Positions 42,937 to 51,761 of a DNA stretch of 64,000 bases are shown here, piece after piece. Position 1 is the stretch's first letter. Each line of letters begins with the position of its first letter. The notes beneath the pieces are model-generated. The model saw only the letters and a list, made by a program, of their open reading frames with translations. It searched no databases and was not told where the DNA came from. Both the position numbers and the translations under genes were made by a program. The stretch comes from VRUE01 sp963837735 (GTDB taxonomy: Bacteria > Actinomycetota > Thermoleophilia > Solirubrobacterales > 70-9): positions 310,001 to 374,000 of the forward strand of contig CAWIOM010000010.1 in NCBI GenBank assembly GCA_963837735.1, given 5' to 3'.

Positions 42937-43629
42937 TCAGGCCCAGTGGTCCGCGTCGGGCAGGCCGCTGAGCTTGATCCCGGCGTGGGCCTTGTAGCGC
43001 ACGTTGATCGAGATCAGCAGCGGCGTGATCTGCTCGACGATCCGGGCCATCTCGAGTGGGCCGGCGTTGACGGCGCGCAGGCCCGGGATCAGCTCGATCA
43101 GCCGCGCGACCCGCGCCTTGTCGGCCTTGCGATCGCCGCAGACGAGGACGTCCTCGTCGAGCTCGGCCTCGATGTCGGCGAGGGTGGGGGCGCCGACCGT
43201 GTGCAGGGCGGCGACGACCGTGACCCCCTCCGGGACCATCTCCTGGGCCTGTTGGGCGGCTGAGCCCTGCCAGACGCCGAGCGAGCGCGTCGCCTTGCCG
43301 CTGACCGCTGCCGCCAGGGGCACGGTGCAGTCGACGAGTATCTGACCCGGCCGCAGCGCCTCGCGCAGGTTGTTGAGGTTCTCCGACTGAGCGCGGAACG
43401 GGACGGTGAGGAAGACGATCTCCGCCCGGCGGGCGGCGTCCTCGTTGAGGAGGCCCTCGACCTCGGCGCCGGGGACGGCGTCGCGGACCTTCGCCGCCGC
43501 CTCTTCGGCGCGCTCCGCGGAGCGCGAGCCGAGCGAGATCGGCACACCGGCGGCGGCCCAGCGGCGGGCGAGGCCGGCGCCAAGAGCGCCGGTGCCGCCG
43601 ATGATCGGAATTGGTTCGCGGTCGGTCAC
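42937..43629 (-). CDS. npdG: NADPH-dependent F420 reductase (Fno/NpdG)
   Basis: A 230-residue Rossmann protein. PIPIIGGTGALGAGLARRWAAAGVPISLGSRSAERA is the NADP-binding fold, with Ser-Arg-Ser for the 2'-phosphate. EIVFLTVPFRAQSENLNNL and GQILVDCTVPLAAA are family blocks. GVTVVAALHTVGAPTLADIEAELDEDVLVCGDRKADKARVARLIELIPGLRAVNAGPLEMARIVEQITPLLISIN follows. It transfers hydride between NADPH and F420, linking the deazaflavin pool to central metabolism. It is the first gene of the F420 operon, 11 bp before cofD, and diverges from the SDR gene. Confidence 0.9.
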   Translation of the reverse strand: MTDREPIPIIGGTGALGAGLARRWAAAGVPISLGSRSAERAEEAAAKVRDAVPGAEVEGLLNEDAARRAEIVFLTVPFRAQSENLNNLREALRPGQILVDCTVPLAAAVSGKATRSLGVWQGSAAQQAQEMVPEGVTVVAALHTVGAPTLADIEAELDEDVLVCGDRKADKARVARLIELIPGLRAVNAGPLEMARIVEQITPLLISINVRYKAHAGIKLSGLPDADHWA

Positions 43630-43677
43630 GGGCGCGTCAGTCTATGCTCAGCGCCCAATCAGGTCGGAGGGAGGCCA

Positions 43678-44413
43678 ATGAGGCTCGAGGGACGAAAGGC
43701 ACTGGTCACAGGAGGCGCCAGCGGCATCGGCGCTGCGATCGCCGCGCGGCTCGCCGCCGAGGGCGCCGAGGTCTGGGTCGGCGACATCAACACCGAGGGC
43801 GCCGAGCAGCCTCGCCGGCGAGATCGCCGGCCACGCGCTCGAGCTCGACGTCACGCGGCTCGACTCGGCGCAGGCGGCGATCGAGGAGACGGGCGCGCTC
43901 GACATCCTCGTGAACAACGCCGGCACCGACGAGTTCGGGTTCTTCACCGCGACGACGCCCGAGCAGTGGCAGAAGGTGATCGCGATCAACCTGATGGGCG
44001 TGCTCAACTGCACCTTCGCCGCGCTGCCCGCCATGCAGGAGGCCGGCTACGGGCGCATCGTCAGCATCTCCTCGGAGGCGGGCCGGGTCGGCTCCAAGGG
44101 CTCCGCCGTCTACTCGGCTGCAAAGGGTGGCGTGGTTGCGTTCATGAAGACGATCGCGAGGGAGAACGGCCGCTACCGGGTGACGGCGAACTCGATTGCC
44201 CCGGGCCCGATCGAGACGCCGCTGCTGATGGGCGCCAAGGAGTTCGGCGAGATCGGCGAGAGGATCATCGAGACGATGAAAGGGCTGACCCAGATGGGTC
44301 GCCTCGGTCAGCCCGAGGAGGTCGCCGCCGCAGTGGCCTTCCTGGCTTCCGACGACGCCACCTACGTGACCGGCGAGACGCTCGGGGTCAGCGGCGGCCT
44401 CGGCATGGTCTGA
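43678..44413 (+). CDS. short-chain dehydrogenase/reductase (SDR), one frameshift
   Basis: Starts at ATG 43678 with GGAGGGAGG upstream. KALVTGGASGIGAAIAARLAAEGAEVWVGDI is the NAD(P)-binding site (TGxxxGIG). One frame change near 43,805 leads to GHALELDVTRLDS and DILVNNAGTDEFGFFTATTPEQW. The catalytic part has IVSISSEAGRVGSKGSAVYSAAKGGVVAFMKTIARE (Ser, Tyr-x3-Lys). ANSIAPGPIETPLL and TYVTGETLGVSGGLGMV close the classical SDR. About 245 residues. Close to 3-oxoacyl-ACP reductase or 3-hydroxyacyl-CoA dehydrogenase types. The Asp in VGDI suggests NAD preference. TGATG overlap couples it to the thioesterase, suggesting an acyl-CoA substrate. Confidence 0.85.
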
Positions 44414-44781
44414 TGGCGCCGCAGCCCGGCAAAGAGCGCAGCGAAGAGTTCTACGTCTCCGGCGATCTGCTCACCGACGTCGGCGGCACGATCGGTTCGA
44501 CGGTCCTCTCCACCCCGGCGATGATCGGGATGATGGAGCACTGCTCCTCGGTCCTCGCCTACGAGCAGCTCCCGGAGGGCAGCGCGACGGTCGGCTTCGA
44601 AGTCTGCGTCAAGCACGTCGCCGCCGCCCTCGAGGGCTCCAACTGCCGCGTGCGCTCGACCCTGCGAGAGGTCGTCGAAGGCCGCAAGCTCCGCTTCGAC
44701 GTCGAGGTCACCGAAGGCGAGCGCACGATCGGCGTCGGCACCCACGAGCGCCGCGTCATCCAAGTAAACCAACTCGGCTAG
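44413..44781 (+). CDS. FlK-like acyl-CoA thioesterase (hot-dog fold)
   Basis: A 122-residue protein from ATG 44413, inside the SDR stop. VGGTIGSTVLSTPAMIGMMEHCSSVLAYEQLPEGSATVGFEVCVKHVAAALEGSNCRVRSTLREVVEGRKLRFDVEVTEGERTIGVGTHERRVI has the layout of the fluoroacetyl-CoA thioesterase group. A Ser/Thr (STPA), a Glu (MMEHC) and a His (VKHVA) occupy the triad positions. Most members are general short-acyl-CoA thioesterases, and selectivity for fluoroacetyl-CoA should not be assumed. The hydrolysed CoA ester may be the product of the SDR. Intact. Confidence 0.8.
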   Translation: MAPQPGKERSEEFYVSGDLLTDVGGTIGSTVLSTPAMIGMMEHCSSVLAYEQLPEGSATVGFEVCVKHVAAALEGSNCRVRSTLREVVEGRKLRFDVEVTEGERTIGVGTHERRVIQVNQLG

Positions 44782-44826
44782 CAGCCGAAGGGAGCGAATC
44801 CCGCCGAGTGATGACTAAGGGGGTCC

Positions 44827-45753
44827 ATGGAGCCCACAAACCATCACTCGCCCGGAGGGTCTATTTGGAGACTTGCCGAGGCGCAGCACGGGGTGGTGGC
44901 TCGGTGGCAGCTGCTCGGACTGGGGCTCGACCGTGATGCCGTTCGGCATCGCCTCTCAACCGGGCGACTGCACGCGGTCGCCAGGGGCGTTTATGCGGTC
45001 GGGCGACCTCAGGTCACTCCAAGAGGACGGTGGATGGCGGCCGTGCTGGCCTCCGGGCCCACGGCCGTCCTCAGTCACGGAAGCGCCGCGGCGCTCTGGG
45101 GGATCGGTTTTCAGAAACGGTCTATTGAAGTATCGGTGCGCACATGTAATCCACGGATGGTGGCCGGGGTGCGGGTTCACCGGCGAGCGGGGCTGCGCGA
45201 TTTCGATCTGGAGACCTGCGCGGGGATCCCTGTCACGAGGCCGGCCTGCACGATCGTCGACATGGCGGCCCGGCTTTGGCCGGACGGGATCGAGCGGATG
45301 GTGAACGAGGCAGACCGCCTCGACCTGATCGATCCGGACACATTGCGAGACGCCCTCGGCGCCTATCGCGGGCAGAGGGGCGTGGCGCGGCTTCGCTCGG
45401 TCCTCGACCGCCGTACCTTCCGACGCACGAGATCGGGGTTGGAGCGGCGATTCCTGCGGCTGGTCGAACGGGCCGCCCTGCCGCTGCCGCTGACCCGCGA
45501 GTGGGTCAACGATTTCGAGGTCGACTTCTACTGGCCCGACCTGGGCCTCGTGGTCGAGACGGACGGCGCGAAATATCACCGCAATCCGGACCGGCAGACC
45601 CGCGACCGGCGGCGCGATCAGGCCCATACGGTCGCCGGTCTGACCCAGCTCCGCTTCACCGGCGCCCAGATCGAATTCGAGGCGCCCTACGTGATCGACA
45701 CGCTGCGCGGCGTCGCCGCGCGCCTTGCTCCGGCCCGACGCCGCTCGCCGTAG
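44827..45753 (+). CDS. AbiEi-like winged-helix protein with DUF559 (VSR-like) C-terminus
   Basis: A 308-residue protein. The N-terminal 100 residues (LAEAQHGVVARWQLLGLGLDRDAVRHRLSTGRLHAVARGVYAVG) are the winged-helix region shared with type IV AbiEi antitoxins. The middle holds HRRAGLRDFDLETCAGIPVTRPACTIVDMA. The C-terminus WVNDFEVDFYWPDLGLVVETDGAKYHRNPDRQTRDRRRDQAHTVAGLTQLRFT is a DUF559/very-short-patch-repair-like nuclease core (D ... E-x-D, then RDRRRDQ). Such proteins are common as solitary copies in actinobacteria. No AbiEii toxin gene is next to it, so a toxin-antitoxin role is not supported. Role unknown. It lies between catabolic genes with no sign of a mobile element. Confidence 0.8.
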   Translation: MEPTNHHSPGGSIWRLAEAQHGVVARWQLLGLGLDRDAVRHRLSTGRLHAVARGVYAVGRPQVTPRGRWMAAVLASGPTAVLSHGSAAALWGIGFQKRSIEVSVRTCNPRMVAGVRVHRRAGLRDFDLETCAGIPVTRPACTIVDMAARLWPDGIERMVNEADRLDLIDPDTLRDALGAYRGQRGVARLRSVLDRRTFRRTRSGLERRFLRLVERAALPLPLTREWVNDFEVDFYWPDLGLVVETDGAKYHRNPDRQTRDRRRDQAHTVAGLTQLRFTGAQIEFEAPYVIDTLRGVAARLAPARRRSP

Positions 45754-45776
45754 GCCGGACGCCTAAGCTCCCGCGC

Positions 45777-46706
45777 ATGGCCGACCAGCCCAGCTCCGTC
45801 CGCATCCGCGAGGTCGGGCCTCGCGACGGCTTCCAGAACGAGCCGGAGACGATCGCGACCGCCGACAAGGTGCGGCTGATCGACATGCTCACGGGCACCG
45901 GCCTGCGGCGCATCGAGGTCACCTCGTTCGTGCGGCCGGACGTGATCCCCCAGCTCGCCGACGCTGAGCAGGTGCTGGCCTCCGTCGAGCGCCGCGACGG
46001 GGTCGCCCTCTCGGTCCTGATCCCCAACGAGCGCGGGCTCGAGCGGGCCCTGGAGAGTCGCGACCGCTTCGACGAGATCAGCGTCTTCCTCTCCGCCTCC
46101 GAGACCCACAACCGCAGGAACGTCAACCGCTCGATCGAGGAGTCGATGGCCGGCCTCGAGCGCACCCTGGCGACGGCATCCGCGGCCGGGCTGCGGTGCG
46201 AGGGCGTCATCGCCACGTCGTTCGGCTGCCCCTACGAGGGAAGGGTTCCGCCGCAGCGCGTCTTCGAGATCGCCGAGCGGCTGACGGCGGCCGGCTGCGC
46301 CGAGGTCGGCTTCGGCGACACGACCGGGATGGCCAACCCGCGCCAGGTGCGCGAGTTCTTCGCCGCCGCCCGCGAGCGCCTCTCCGGCCCCGAGCTCACA
46401 GCCCACTTCCACAACACCCGCGGCCAGGGCCTGGCCAACGTCCTCGCCGCGCTCGAGGAGGGCGTCGACTCCTTCGAGGCGAGCTTCGGCGAGCTCGGCG
46501 GCTGCCCGGTGCCGCCCGGCTCGACCGGCAACGTCTCCAGCGAGGACGTCGTCTCGATGCTGCACGAGATGGGCGTCGAGACGGGAATCGACCTGCCGCG
46601 CCTGATCGAGGCCTCGGGCGCCGCCCAGGAGGTGCTCGGCCGCCCGCTCGGCGCCCACGTGCTTCGCGCCGGCCCCGTCGACTGGCATCCGGACCGGTCC
46701 GAATAG
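45777..46706 (+). CDS. hydroxymethylglutaryl-CoA lyase
   Basis: A 309-residue TIM-barrel enzyme from ATG 45777. The divalent-metal/catalytic block VRIREVGPRDGFQNEPETIATADKVRLIDML has the essential Arg and Asp. TSFVRPDVIPQLADAEQVL, ISVFLSASETHNRRNVNRS and GVIATSFGCPYEGRV follow. Metal ligands are in LTAHFHNTRGQGLANVLAAL (His-x-His), and the active-site Cys loop is FGELGGCPVPPGSTGNVSSEDVVSMLHEMG. It splits HMG-CoA into acetyl-CoA and acetoacetate in leucine breakdown. A carboxyltransferase gene starts 33 bp downstream and an acetoacetyl-CoA synthetase is nearby, supporting this call over methylmalyl-type or citramalyl-type lyases. Confidence 0.9.
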   Translation: MADQPSSVRIREVGPRDGFQNEPETIATADKVRLIDMLTGTGLRRIEVTSFVRPDVIPQLADAEQVLASVERRDGVALSVLIPNERGLERALESRDRFDEISVFLSASETHNRRNVNRSIEESMAGLERTLATASAAGLRCEGVIATSFGCPYEGRVPPQRVFEIAERLTAAGCAEVGFGDTTGMANPRQVREFFAAARERLSGPELTAHFHNTRGQGLANVLAALEEGVDSFEASFGELGGCPVPPGSTGNVSSEDVVSMLHEMGVETGIDLPRLIEASGAAQEVLGRPLGAHVLRAGPVDWHPDRSE

Positions 46707-46738
46707 GCTGCCGCCGTGCCCGTCGAGGAGGCAGCCCG

Positions 46739-48260
46739 ATGACCGAGTTCCACGAGGCCCTGGACGCCGCGCTCGCCGGCGGCCCCCGGCGCCATCACGA
46801 GAAGACCGCCGAGCAGGGCAAGCTGCCCGTGCGCGAGCGGGTCGAGCGCCTCGTCGACGCGGGCTCCTTCGCCGAGGAGGGGCTGCTGGCCAACTGGAAC
46901 GAGGAGGGGCTGGGCGCCGACGGCGTCGTCACCGGGATGGCGAGGATCGACGGCCGCCCGGTCGCCCTGATGGCCAACGACCCGACCGTGAAGGCCGGCT
47001 CCTGGGGGCCGAAGACGGTCGAGAAGATCCTCCGCATCCAGGAGCGGGCGCTCTCCCACCAGGTGCCGATGGTCTATCTGGTCGACTCGGCGGGGGCGCG
47101 GATCACCGACCAGGTGCAGATGTTCCCGGGGCGGCGCGGCGCCGGCCACATCTTCCACAACGAGGTGCGGCTCTCGGGCCAGGTCCCGCAGATCTGCCTG
47201 CTGTTCGGCCCGAGCGCCGCGGGCGGCGCCTACATCCCCGCCTTCTGCGACGTGGTGATCATGCGCGAGGGCAACGCCTCGATGTACCTGGGCTCGCCAC
47301 GGATGGCGGAGATGGTGATCGGCGAGACGGTGACCCTCGAGGAGATGGGCGGGGCGAAGATGCACACCGGCGTCTCCGGCTGCGGCCACTTCCTCGTCAA
47401 GAGCGACGAGGAGGCGATCGACCTCGCCAAGCGCTACCTCTCCTACATGCCCGGCAACTGGCGCGAGGAGGCGCCCGCCGCCGCGCCTGCCGCGCCCGCC
47501 TCCTCCGAGCCGATCGCGGAGATCGTCCCCGCCGACGAGAACCGGCCCTTCGACATGCAGCTGCTGCTCGACTCGCTGCTCGACGCCGACAGCTTCCTGC
47601 CCGTCCACAAGCGCTGGGCGAAGGAGCTGATCGTCGGCTACGGGCGCCTCGACGGCCGCGCGATCGGCGTCGTCGCCAACCAGCCCAAGCACACCGGCGG
47701 CGTCCTCTTCGTCGACTCCGCCGACAAGGCGGCCCGCTTCATCCAGACCTGCAACGCCTTCAACCTGCCGCTGCTCTTCCTCGCCGACGTGCCGGGCTTC
47801 ATGATCGGCACGGCGGTCGAGCGCCAGGGGATCATCCGCCACGGGGCGAAGATGATCAGCGCCGTCTCCGAAGCGACGGTGCCGAAGATCTCCGTCGTCG
47901 TCCGCAAGGCCTACGGCGCCGGGCTCTACGCGATGGCGGGCCCGGCCTTCGAGCCCGACTGCTGCATCGCCCTGCCCAGCGCCTCGATCGCCGTGATGGG
48001 GCCGCAGGCGGCCGTCAACGCCGTCTTCTACAACCAGATCCAGGCGATCGAGGACGAGGCCGAGCGCGAGGCCTTCGTCGCCGCCAAGCGCGAGGAGTAC
48101 GCGGCCGACATCGACATCCTCCACCTCGCCTCGGAGATGGTCGTCGACGCGGTCGTCGAGCCGCGGCGACCTGCGCGGCGACCTGATCCGCCGCTTCGAG
48201 CTCGCGGCGCGCAAGGACCGCTCCTTCGCCGAGCGCCGCAACCCCGTCACGCCGGCCTAG
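46739..48260 (+). CDS. acyl-CoA carboxylase beta (carboxyltransferase) subunit, one frameshift
   Basis: About 506 residues from ATG 46739. The N-terminal crotonase-like half holds KLPVRERVERLVDAGSFAEEGLLANWNEEGLGADGVVTGMARIDGRPVALMANDPTVKAGSWG and MVYLVDSAGARITDQVQMFPGRRGAGHIFHNEVRLSG, with the oxyanion block SAAGGAYIPAFCDVVIM. The C-terminal half has NRPFDMQLLLDSLLDADSF, VDSADKAARFIQTCNAFNLPLLFLADVPGFMIG and VVRKAYGAGLYAMAGPAFEPDCCIALPSASIAVMGPQAAV. A single frame change near 48,165 restores DLRGDLIRRFELAARKDRSFAERRNPVTPA before TAG at 48258. Pairing with HMG-CoA lyase favours methylcrotonyl-CoA carboxylase; propionyl-CoA is possible. No biotin carboxylase/BCCP subunit lies in this window. 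Confidence 0.87.
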
Positions 48261-48294
48261 CGGGCGCCCGGCGCCGCAAATAGGCTGGATCGCC

Positions 48295-49044
48295 GTGGAG
48301 CCCGGCGCAGCGATCGACGTCACCGACCTCAGGGTGAGCCGCGGCGGCCGGACGGTGCTGCCGGGGATCTCCTTCCAGGTCCCGGCCGGCCGGATCACCG
48401 GCCTGCTCGGGCCGAGCGGCTGCGGCAAGTCGACGCTGATGCGGGCGATCGTCGGCGTCCAGGTCGTCGAGTCCGGCCGGGTCGAGGTGCTCGGCGAGGC
48501 CGCGGGGACGGCGGCGCTGCGCTCCCGGGTCGGCTACGTGACCCAGGCGCCGTCGGTCTACGGGGACCTCAGCGTCGCCGAGAACCTCGAGTTCTTCGCC
48601 CGCATCCTCGACGCGCCCGCATCCCGGGTCGATGAGGTCGTCGAGACAGTCTCGCTCGGCGAGCACGTCGACCGCGAGGCGGCCAACCTCTCCGGGGGGC
48701 AGCGCTCGCGGGTCTCGCTGGCGACGGCGCTGCTCGGCGAGCCCGACGTGCTCGTCCTCGACGAGCCGACGGTCGGGCTCGACCCGGTTCTGCGCCGCGA
48801 GCTCTGGCAGACCTTCGCCGCCCTCGCCGCCGGCGGCAGGACGCTGCTCGTCTCCAGCCACGTCATGGACGAGGCCGAGCACTGCGACGAGCTGTTGCTG
48901 ATGCGCGACGGCGAGCTGCTCGCGACGGAGACCCCGGACGGGCTCCGCGCGCGGACCGGCAGGCGGTCGATGGACGACGCCTTCCTCGCCCTGATCGAGG
49001 CGGCGTCGGGGCCGGGGCCGGGCGTCGGAGGAGGGGAGGGATGA
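48295..49044 (+). CDS. ABC transporter ATP-binding protein
   Basis: A 249-residue ATPase (GTG 48295). Walker A is GPSGCGKST (about residue 41). The Q-loop lies in VGYVTQAPSVYGDLSVAENLEFF. The signature is LSGGQRSRVSLATALLG, Walker B is VLVLDEPTVGLDP, and the H-loop is VSSHVMDEAEHCDEL. The C-terminal SMDDAFLALIEAA is typical of drug/antibiotic-type ABC-2 exporters. The stop overlaps the permease start (ATGA at 49041-49044), so the two form one exporter. Substrate unknown. It follows the carboxylase by 34 bp but is probably unrelated in function. Confidence 0.9.
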   Translation: MEPGAAIDVTDLRVSRGGRTVLPGISFQVPAGRITGLLGPSGCGKSTLMRAIVGVQVVESGRVEVLGEAAGTAALRSRVGYVTQAPSVYGDLSVAENLEFFARILDAPASRVDEVVETVSLGEHVDREAANLSGGQRSRVSLATALLGEPDVLVLDEPTVGLDPVLRRELWQTFAALAAGGRTLLVSSHVMDEAEHCDELLLMRDGELLATETPDGLRARTGRRSMDDAFLALIEAASGPGPGVGGGEG

Positions 49045-49778
49045 GCGCCCGCGTCACCTCGGCGGTGGCGGTCCGCGTCCTGCGGCAGCTGCGCCGCGAC
49101 CCGCGCACGATCGCCCTGCTGCTCGTCGTGCCTCCGGCCCTGCTGACGATCCTCAAATACGCCTTCGAGGAGAACCCGCAGGCCTTCCAGCAGATCGGCG
49201 GGCCGCTGGTCGGCCTCTTCCCCTTCATCACGATGTTCCTCGTCACCTCGATCACGATGCTGCGCGAGCGGACGACCGGGACCCTGGAGCGGCTGATGAC
49301 GATGCCGCTGGCGAAGCTCGACCTGCTGCTCGGCTACGCGATCGCCTTCGCCGCCGTCGCCGCGGCGCAGGCGGCGATCACCGCCGTGATCGCCTTCGGC
49401 CCACTCGACCTGCAGACCGCGGGCCCGGCGGTGCTGGTCGGCGCTCTGGCGATTGCCAACGCGCTGCTCGGCATGGCGCTCGGGCTGCTGGTCAGCGCCT
49501 TCGCCCGGACCGAGTTCCAGGCGGTTCAGTTCATGCCCGCCTTCGTCTTTCCCCAGCTCCTGCTCTGCGGCCTCTTCGTCCCCCGCGACGAGATGGCGCC
49601 GCTGCTCGAATGGGTCTCCTACGCCCTGCCGCTCACCTACGCCTTCGAGGCGTTGCAGCGGGTGACGGTCGACGGCAGCCTCGGCACCACCGGTGCGGTC
49701 GACGTGGCGATCACGGTCGGCGCCACCGTGGCGGCGCTCGTCCTCGGCGCCCTGACGCTGCGCCGCCGCACTCCCTAG
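49041..49778 (+). CDS. ABC-2 type transporter permease
   Basis: A 245-residue protein with six membrane helices: TIALLLVVPPALLTILKYAF, LVGLFPFITMFLVTSITMLRE, LLLGYAIAFAAVAAAQAAITAVIAF, VLVGALAIANALLGMALGLLVSAF, FQAVQFMPAFVFPQLLLCGLFVP and a last helix near 220-240. The conserved ERTTGTLERLMTMPL after helix 2 and FPQLLLCGLFVPRDEMAPLLEWVSYALPLTYAFEAL are ABC2_membrane hallmarks. Coupled to the ATPase gene. The final TAG shares CTAG with the convergent acetoacetyl-CoA synthetase stop. Cytoplasmic membrane; drug or lipid export is the usual role, substrate unknown. Confidence 0.88.
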   Translation: MSARVTSAVAVRVLRQLRRDPRTIALLLVVPPALLTILKYAFEENPQAFQQIGGPLVGLFPFITMFLVTSITMLRERTTGTLERLMTMPLAKLDLLLGYAIAFAAVAAAQAAITAVIAFGPLDLQTAGPAVLVGALAIANALLGMALGLLVSAFARTEFQAVQFMPAFVFPQLLLCGLFVPRDEMAPLLEWVSYALPLTYAFEALQRVTVDGSLGTTGAVDVAITVGATVAALVLGALTLRRRTP

Positions 49779-51761
49779 GCGCCGGCGTCGAGCTTCTCCG
49801 CCATCTCGACGAAGTAGTCGAGGGACGCGGGGTTGGCCAGCGAGTCGCGGCTCGCCGCCCGCTCGGCGGGCGGTGCCCATCAGGATCCGCTTGACCGGTA
49901 CCTCGAGCACCTTGCCGCTGAGGGTGCGGGGGACCTCGGCGATCTGGAAGACCTCGTCGGGGACGTGGCGCGGGGAGCAGCGCTCGCGCACGCGGCGGGC
50001 GACCTCGCGGCGCAGGCCGTCGTCGAGCGCGGCCCCCTCGCGGAGGACGACGAAGAGCGGCATCCAGCCCTCGGTTCCCGGGCGGGGCACGTCGACGACG
50101 AGGGCGTCGAGGATCTCGTCGATCCCGAGCACGGCGCGGTAGATCTCGCTGGTCCCCATCCGCACCCCGGAGCGGTTGATGGTCGAGTCCGAGCGCCCGT
50201 AGATGACCGCCGTGCCGCGCTCGGTGATCTCGATCCAGTCGCCGTGGCGCCAGAAGCCCGGGTACTGCTCGAAGTAGCTGGCCCGGTAGCGGCTGCCGTC
50301 GGCGTCGCCCCAGAAGAAGATCGGCATCGAGGGCATCGGCTCGGTGACGACGAGCTCGCCGACCTCGCCGACGACCGCCCTGCCATCCTCGTCCCAGGCC
50401 TCGACCGAGGCGCCCAGCGCCCTGCCCTGGAGCTCGCCGCGGTAGACCGGCAGCAGCGCGACGCCGCCGACGAAGGCCGTGCAGAGATCGGTGCCGCCGC
50501 TGGTCGAGAACAGCCAGGTGTCGGAGCCGATGTGCTCGTAGATCCAGTCGAATCCCTCGGGCGCCAGCGGGCTGCCGGTCGAGCCGACCGCCTTCAGGCG
50601 GCTCAGGTCGCGGCCGGAGCCGGGCTCGACGCCGTCCTTCATGCAGGCGGCGATGTAGGAGGCGCTGGTCCCGAACATCGTCACCCCGGCGCGCTCGGCC
50701 AGGTCCCAGAGGACGCCCATGTCGGGGTGCCCGGGGCTGCCGTCATAGAGCACGATCGCGGCCCGCGTCAGCAGCCCGGAGACGAGGAAGTTCCACATCA
50801 TCCAGCCGGTGGTCGTGAACCAGAAGAGGCGGTCGCCGGGATGGGCGTCGACGTGAAGGTGGAGCTTCTTCAGGTGCTCGAGGAGGATGCCGCCCTGGCC
50901 CTGGACGATCGCCTTCGGCAGCCCGGTCGTGCCCGAGGAGTAGAGGATCCAGAGCGGGTGGTCGAAGGGAACGCGCTCGAAGGCCGGCTCGGCCCCCTCG
51001 CCGGCGGCAAGCAGCTCGTCCCAGCGGATCGTCTCGCGCAGGCCCGAGAGATCGGGGTCGGGCTCGAGGTAGGGAAGGACGACGGTGCGCTCGAGGCTCG
51101 GCATCGCCTCCTGCAGCTCCGCCAGCACCTCGCGCCGGTCGAAGCGCTTGCCGCCGTAGCCGTAGCCGTCGACCGCGAAGAGCACCCGGGGCTCGATCTG
51201 GGCGAAGCGGTCGATGACGCTGGCCGGGCCGAAGTCGGGAGAGCAGCTCGACCAGACCGCGCCGATGCTGGCCGTGGCAAGGAAGGCGACGATCGCCTCG
51301 GGGATGTTCGGCATGTAGGCGGCGACCCGGTCGCCGGGGCCGACCCCGAGGCCGCGCAGGCCGGCGGCCAGCGCGGCGACCTGGGTGCGGAGCTCGCCCC
51401 AGCGGAGCTCGCCGAGCTCGCGCAGCTCGGAGGAGTGGAGGATCGCGACCTCGGCGTCGTCCTTGCCGGCGAAGACGTGCTCGGCGTAGTTGAGCCTGGT
51501 GCCCGGGAACCACTCGGCGCCGGGCATCTCCCGGCTCGCCAGCGCCGGCCCCGGCTCGCCGTCGGCCCGTACCCCGAAGAAGTCCCAGATCGAGGACCAG
51601 AAGCCGTCGAGGTCGCCGACCGACCAGCTCCAGAGCTCGTCGTAGGAGGCGAATCGGAGGCCGCGCTCGCGCTCGAGCCAGCCCATGAACTCCCTCAGTC
51701 GCGACGCCTCGATCAGCTCGGCGGACGGCTGCCAGAGCTTTTCGGGCCCGGCCGCTGTCAC
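49775..51761 (-). CDS. aacS: acetoacetate--CoA ligase, one frameshift near the C-terminus
   Basis: About 662 residues from 51761. The N-terminal ACAS_N block SIWDFFGVRADGEPGPALA and EWFPGTRLNYAEHVF is followed by DRVAAYMPNIPEAIVAFLATASIGAVWSSCSPDFGPASVIDRFAQIEPRVLFAVDGY. Further motifs are the AMP-binding P-loop LWILYSSGTTGLPKAIVQGQGG, HVDAHPGDRLFWFTTTGWMMWNFLVSGLL, FSTSGGTDLCTAFVGG and YGRSDSTINRSGVRMGTSEIYRAV. The lysine region is PRTLSGKVLEVPVKRILMG. After a frame change near 49,875 the end reads SLANPASLDYFVEMAEKLDAGA and TAG at 49775. It activates acetoacetate released by HMG-CoA lyase. The start overlaps the metallo-hydrolase stop. Confidence 0.9.

Noticed and set aside
44413..44781. 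Fluoroacetyl-CoA resistance thioesterase (true FlK)
   Set aside because: Only the general triad layout is visible. There are no fluorometabolite genes nearby, so a general thioesterase is safer.
46232..48250. A 672-codon open frame antisense to the carboxylase gene
   Set aside because: His/Asp/Leu-rich shadow of the carboxyltransferase reading frame; no motif or start context.
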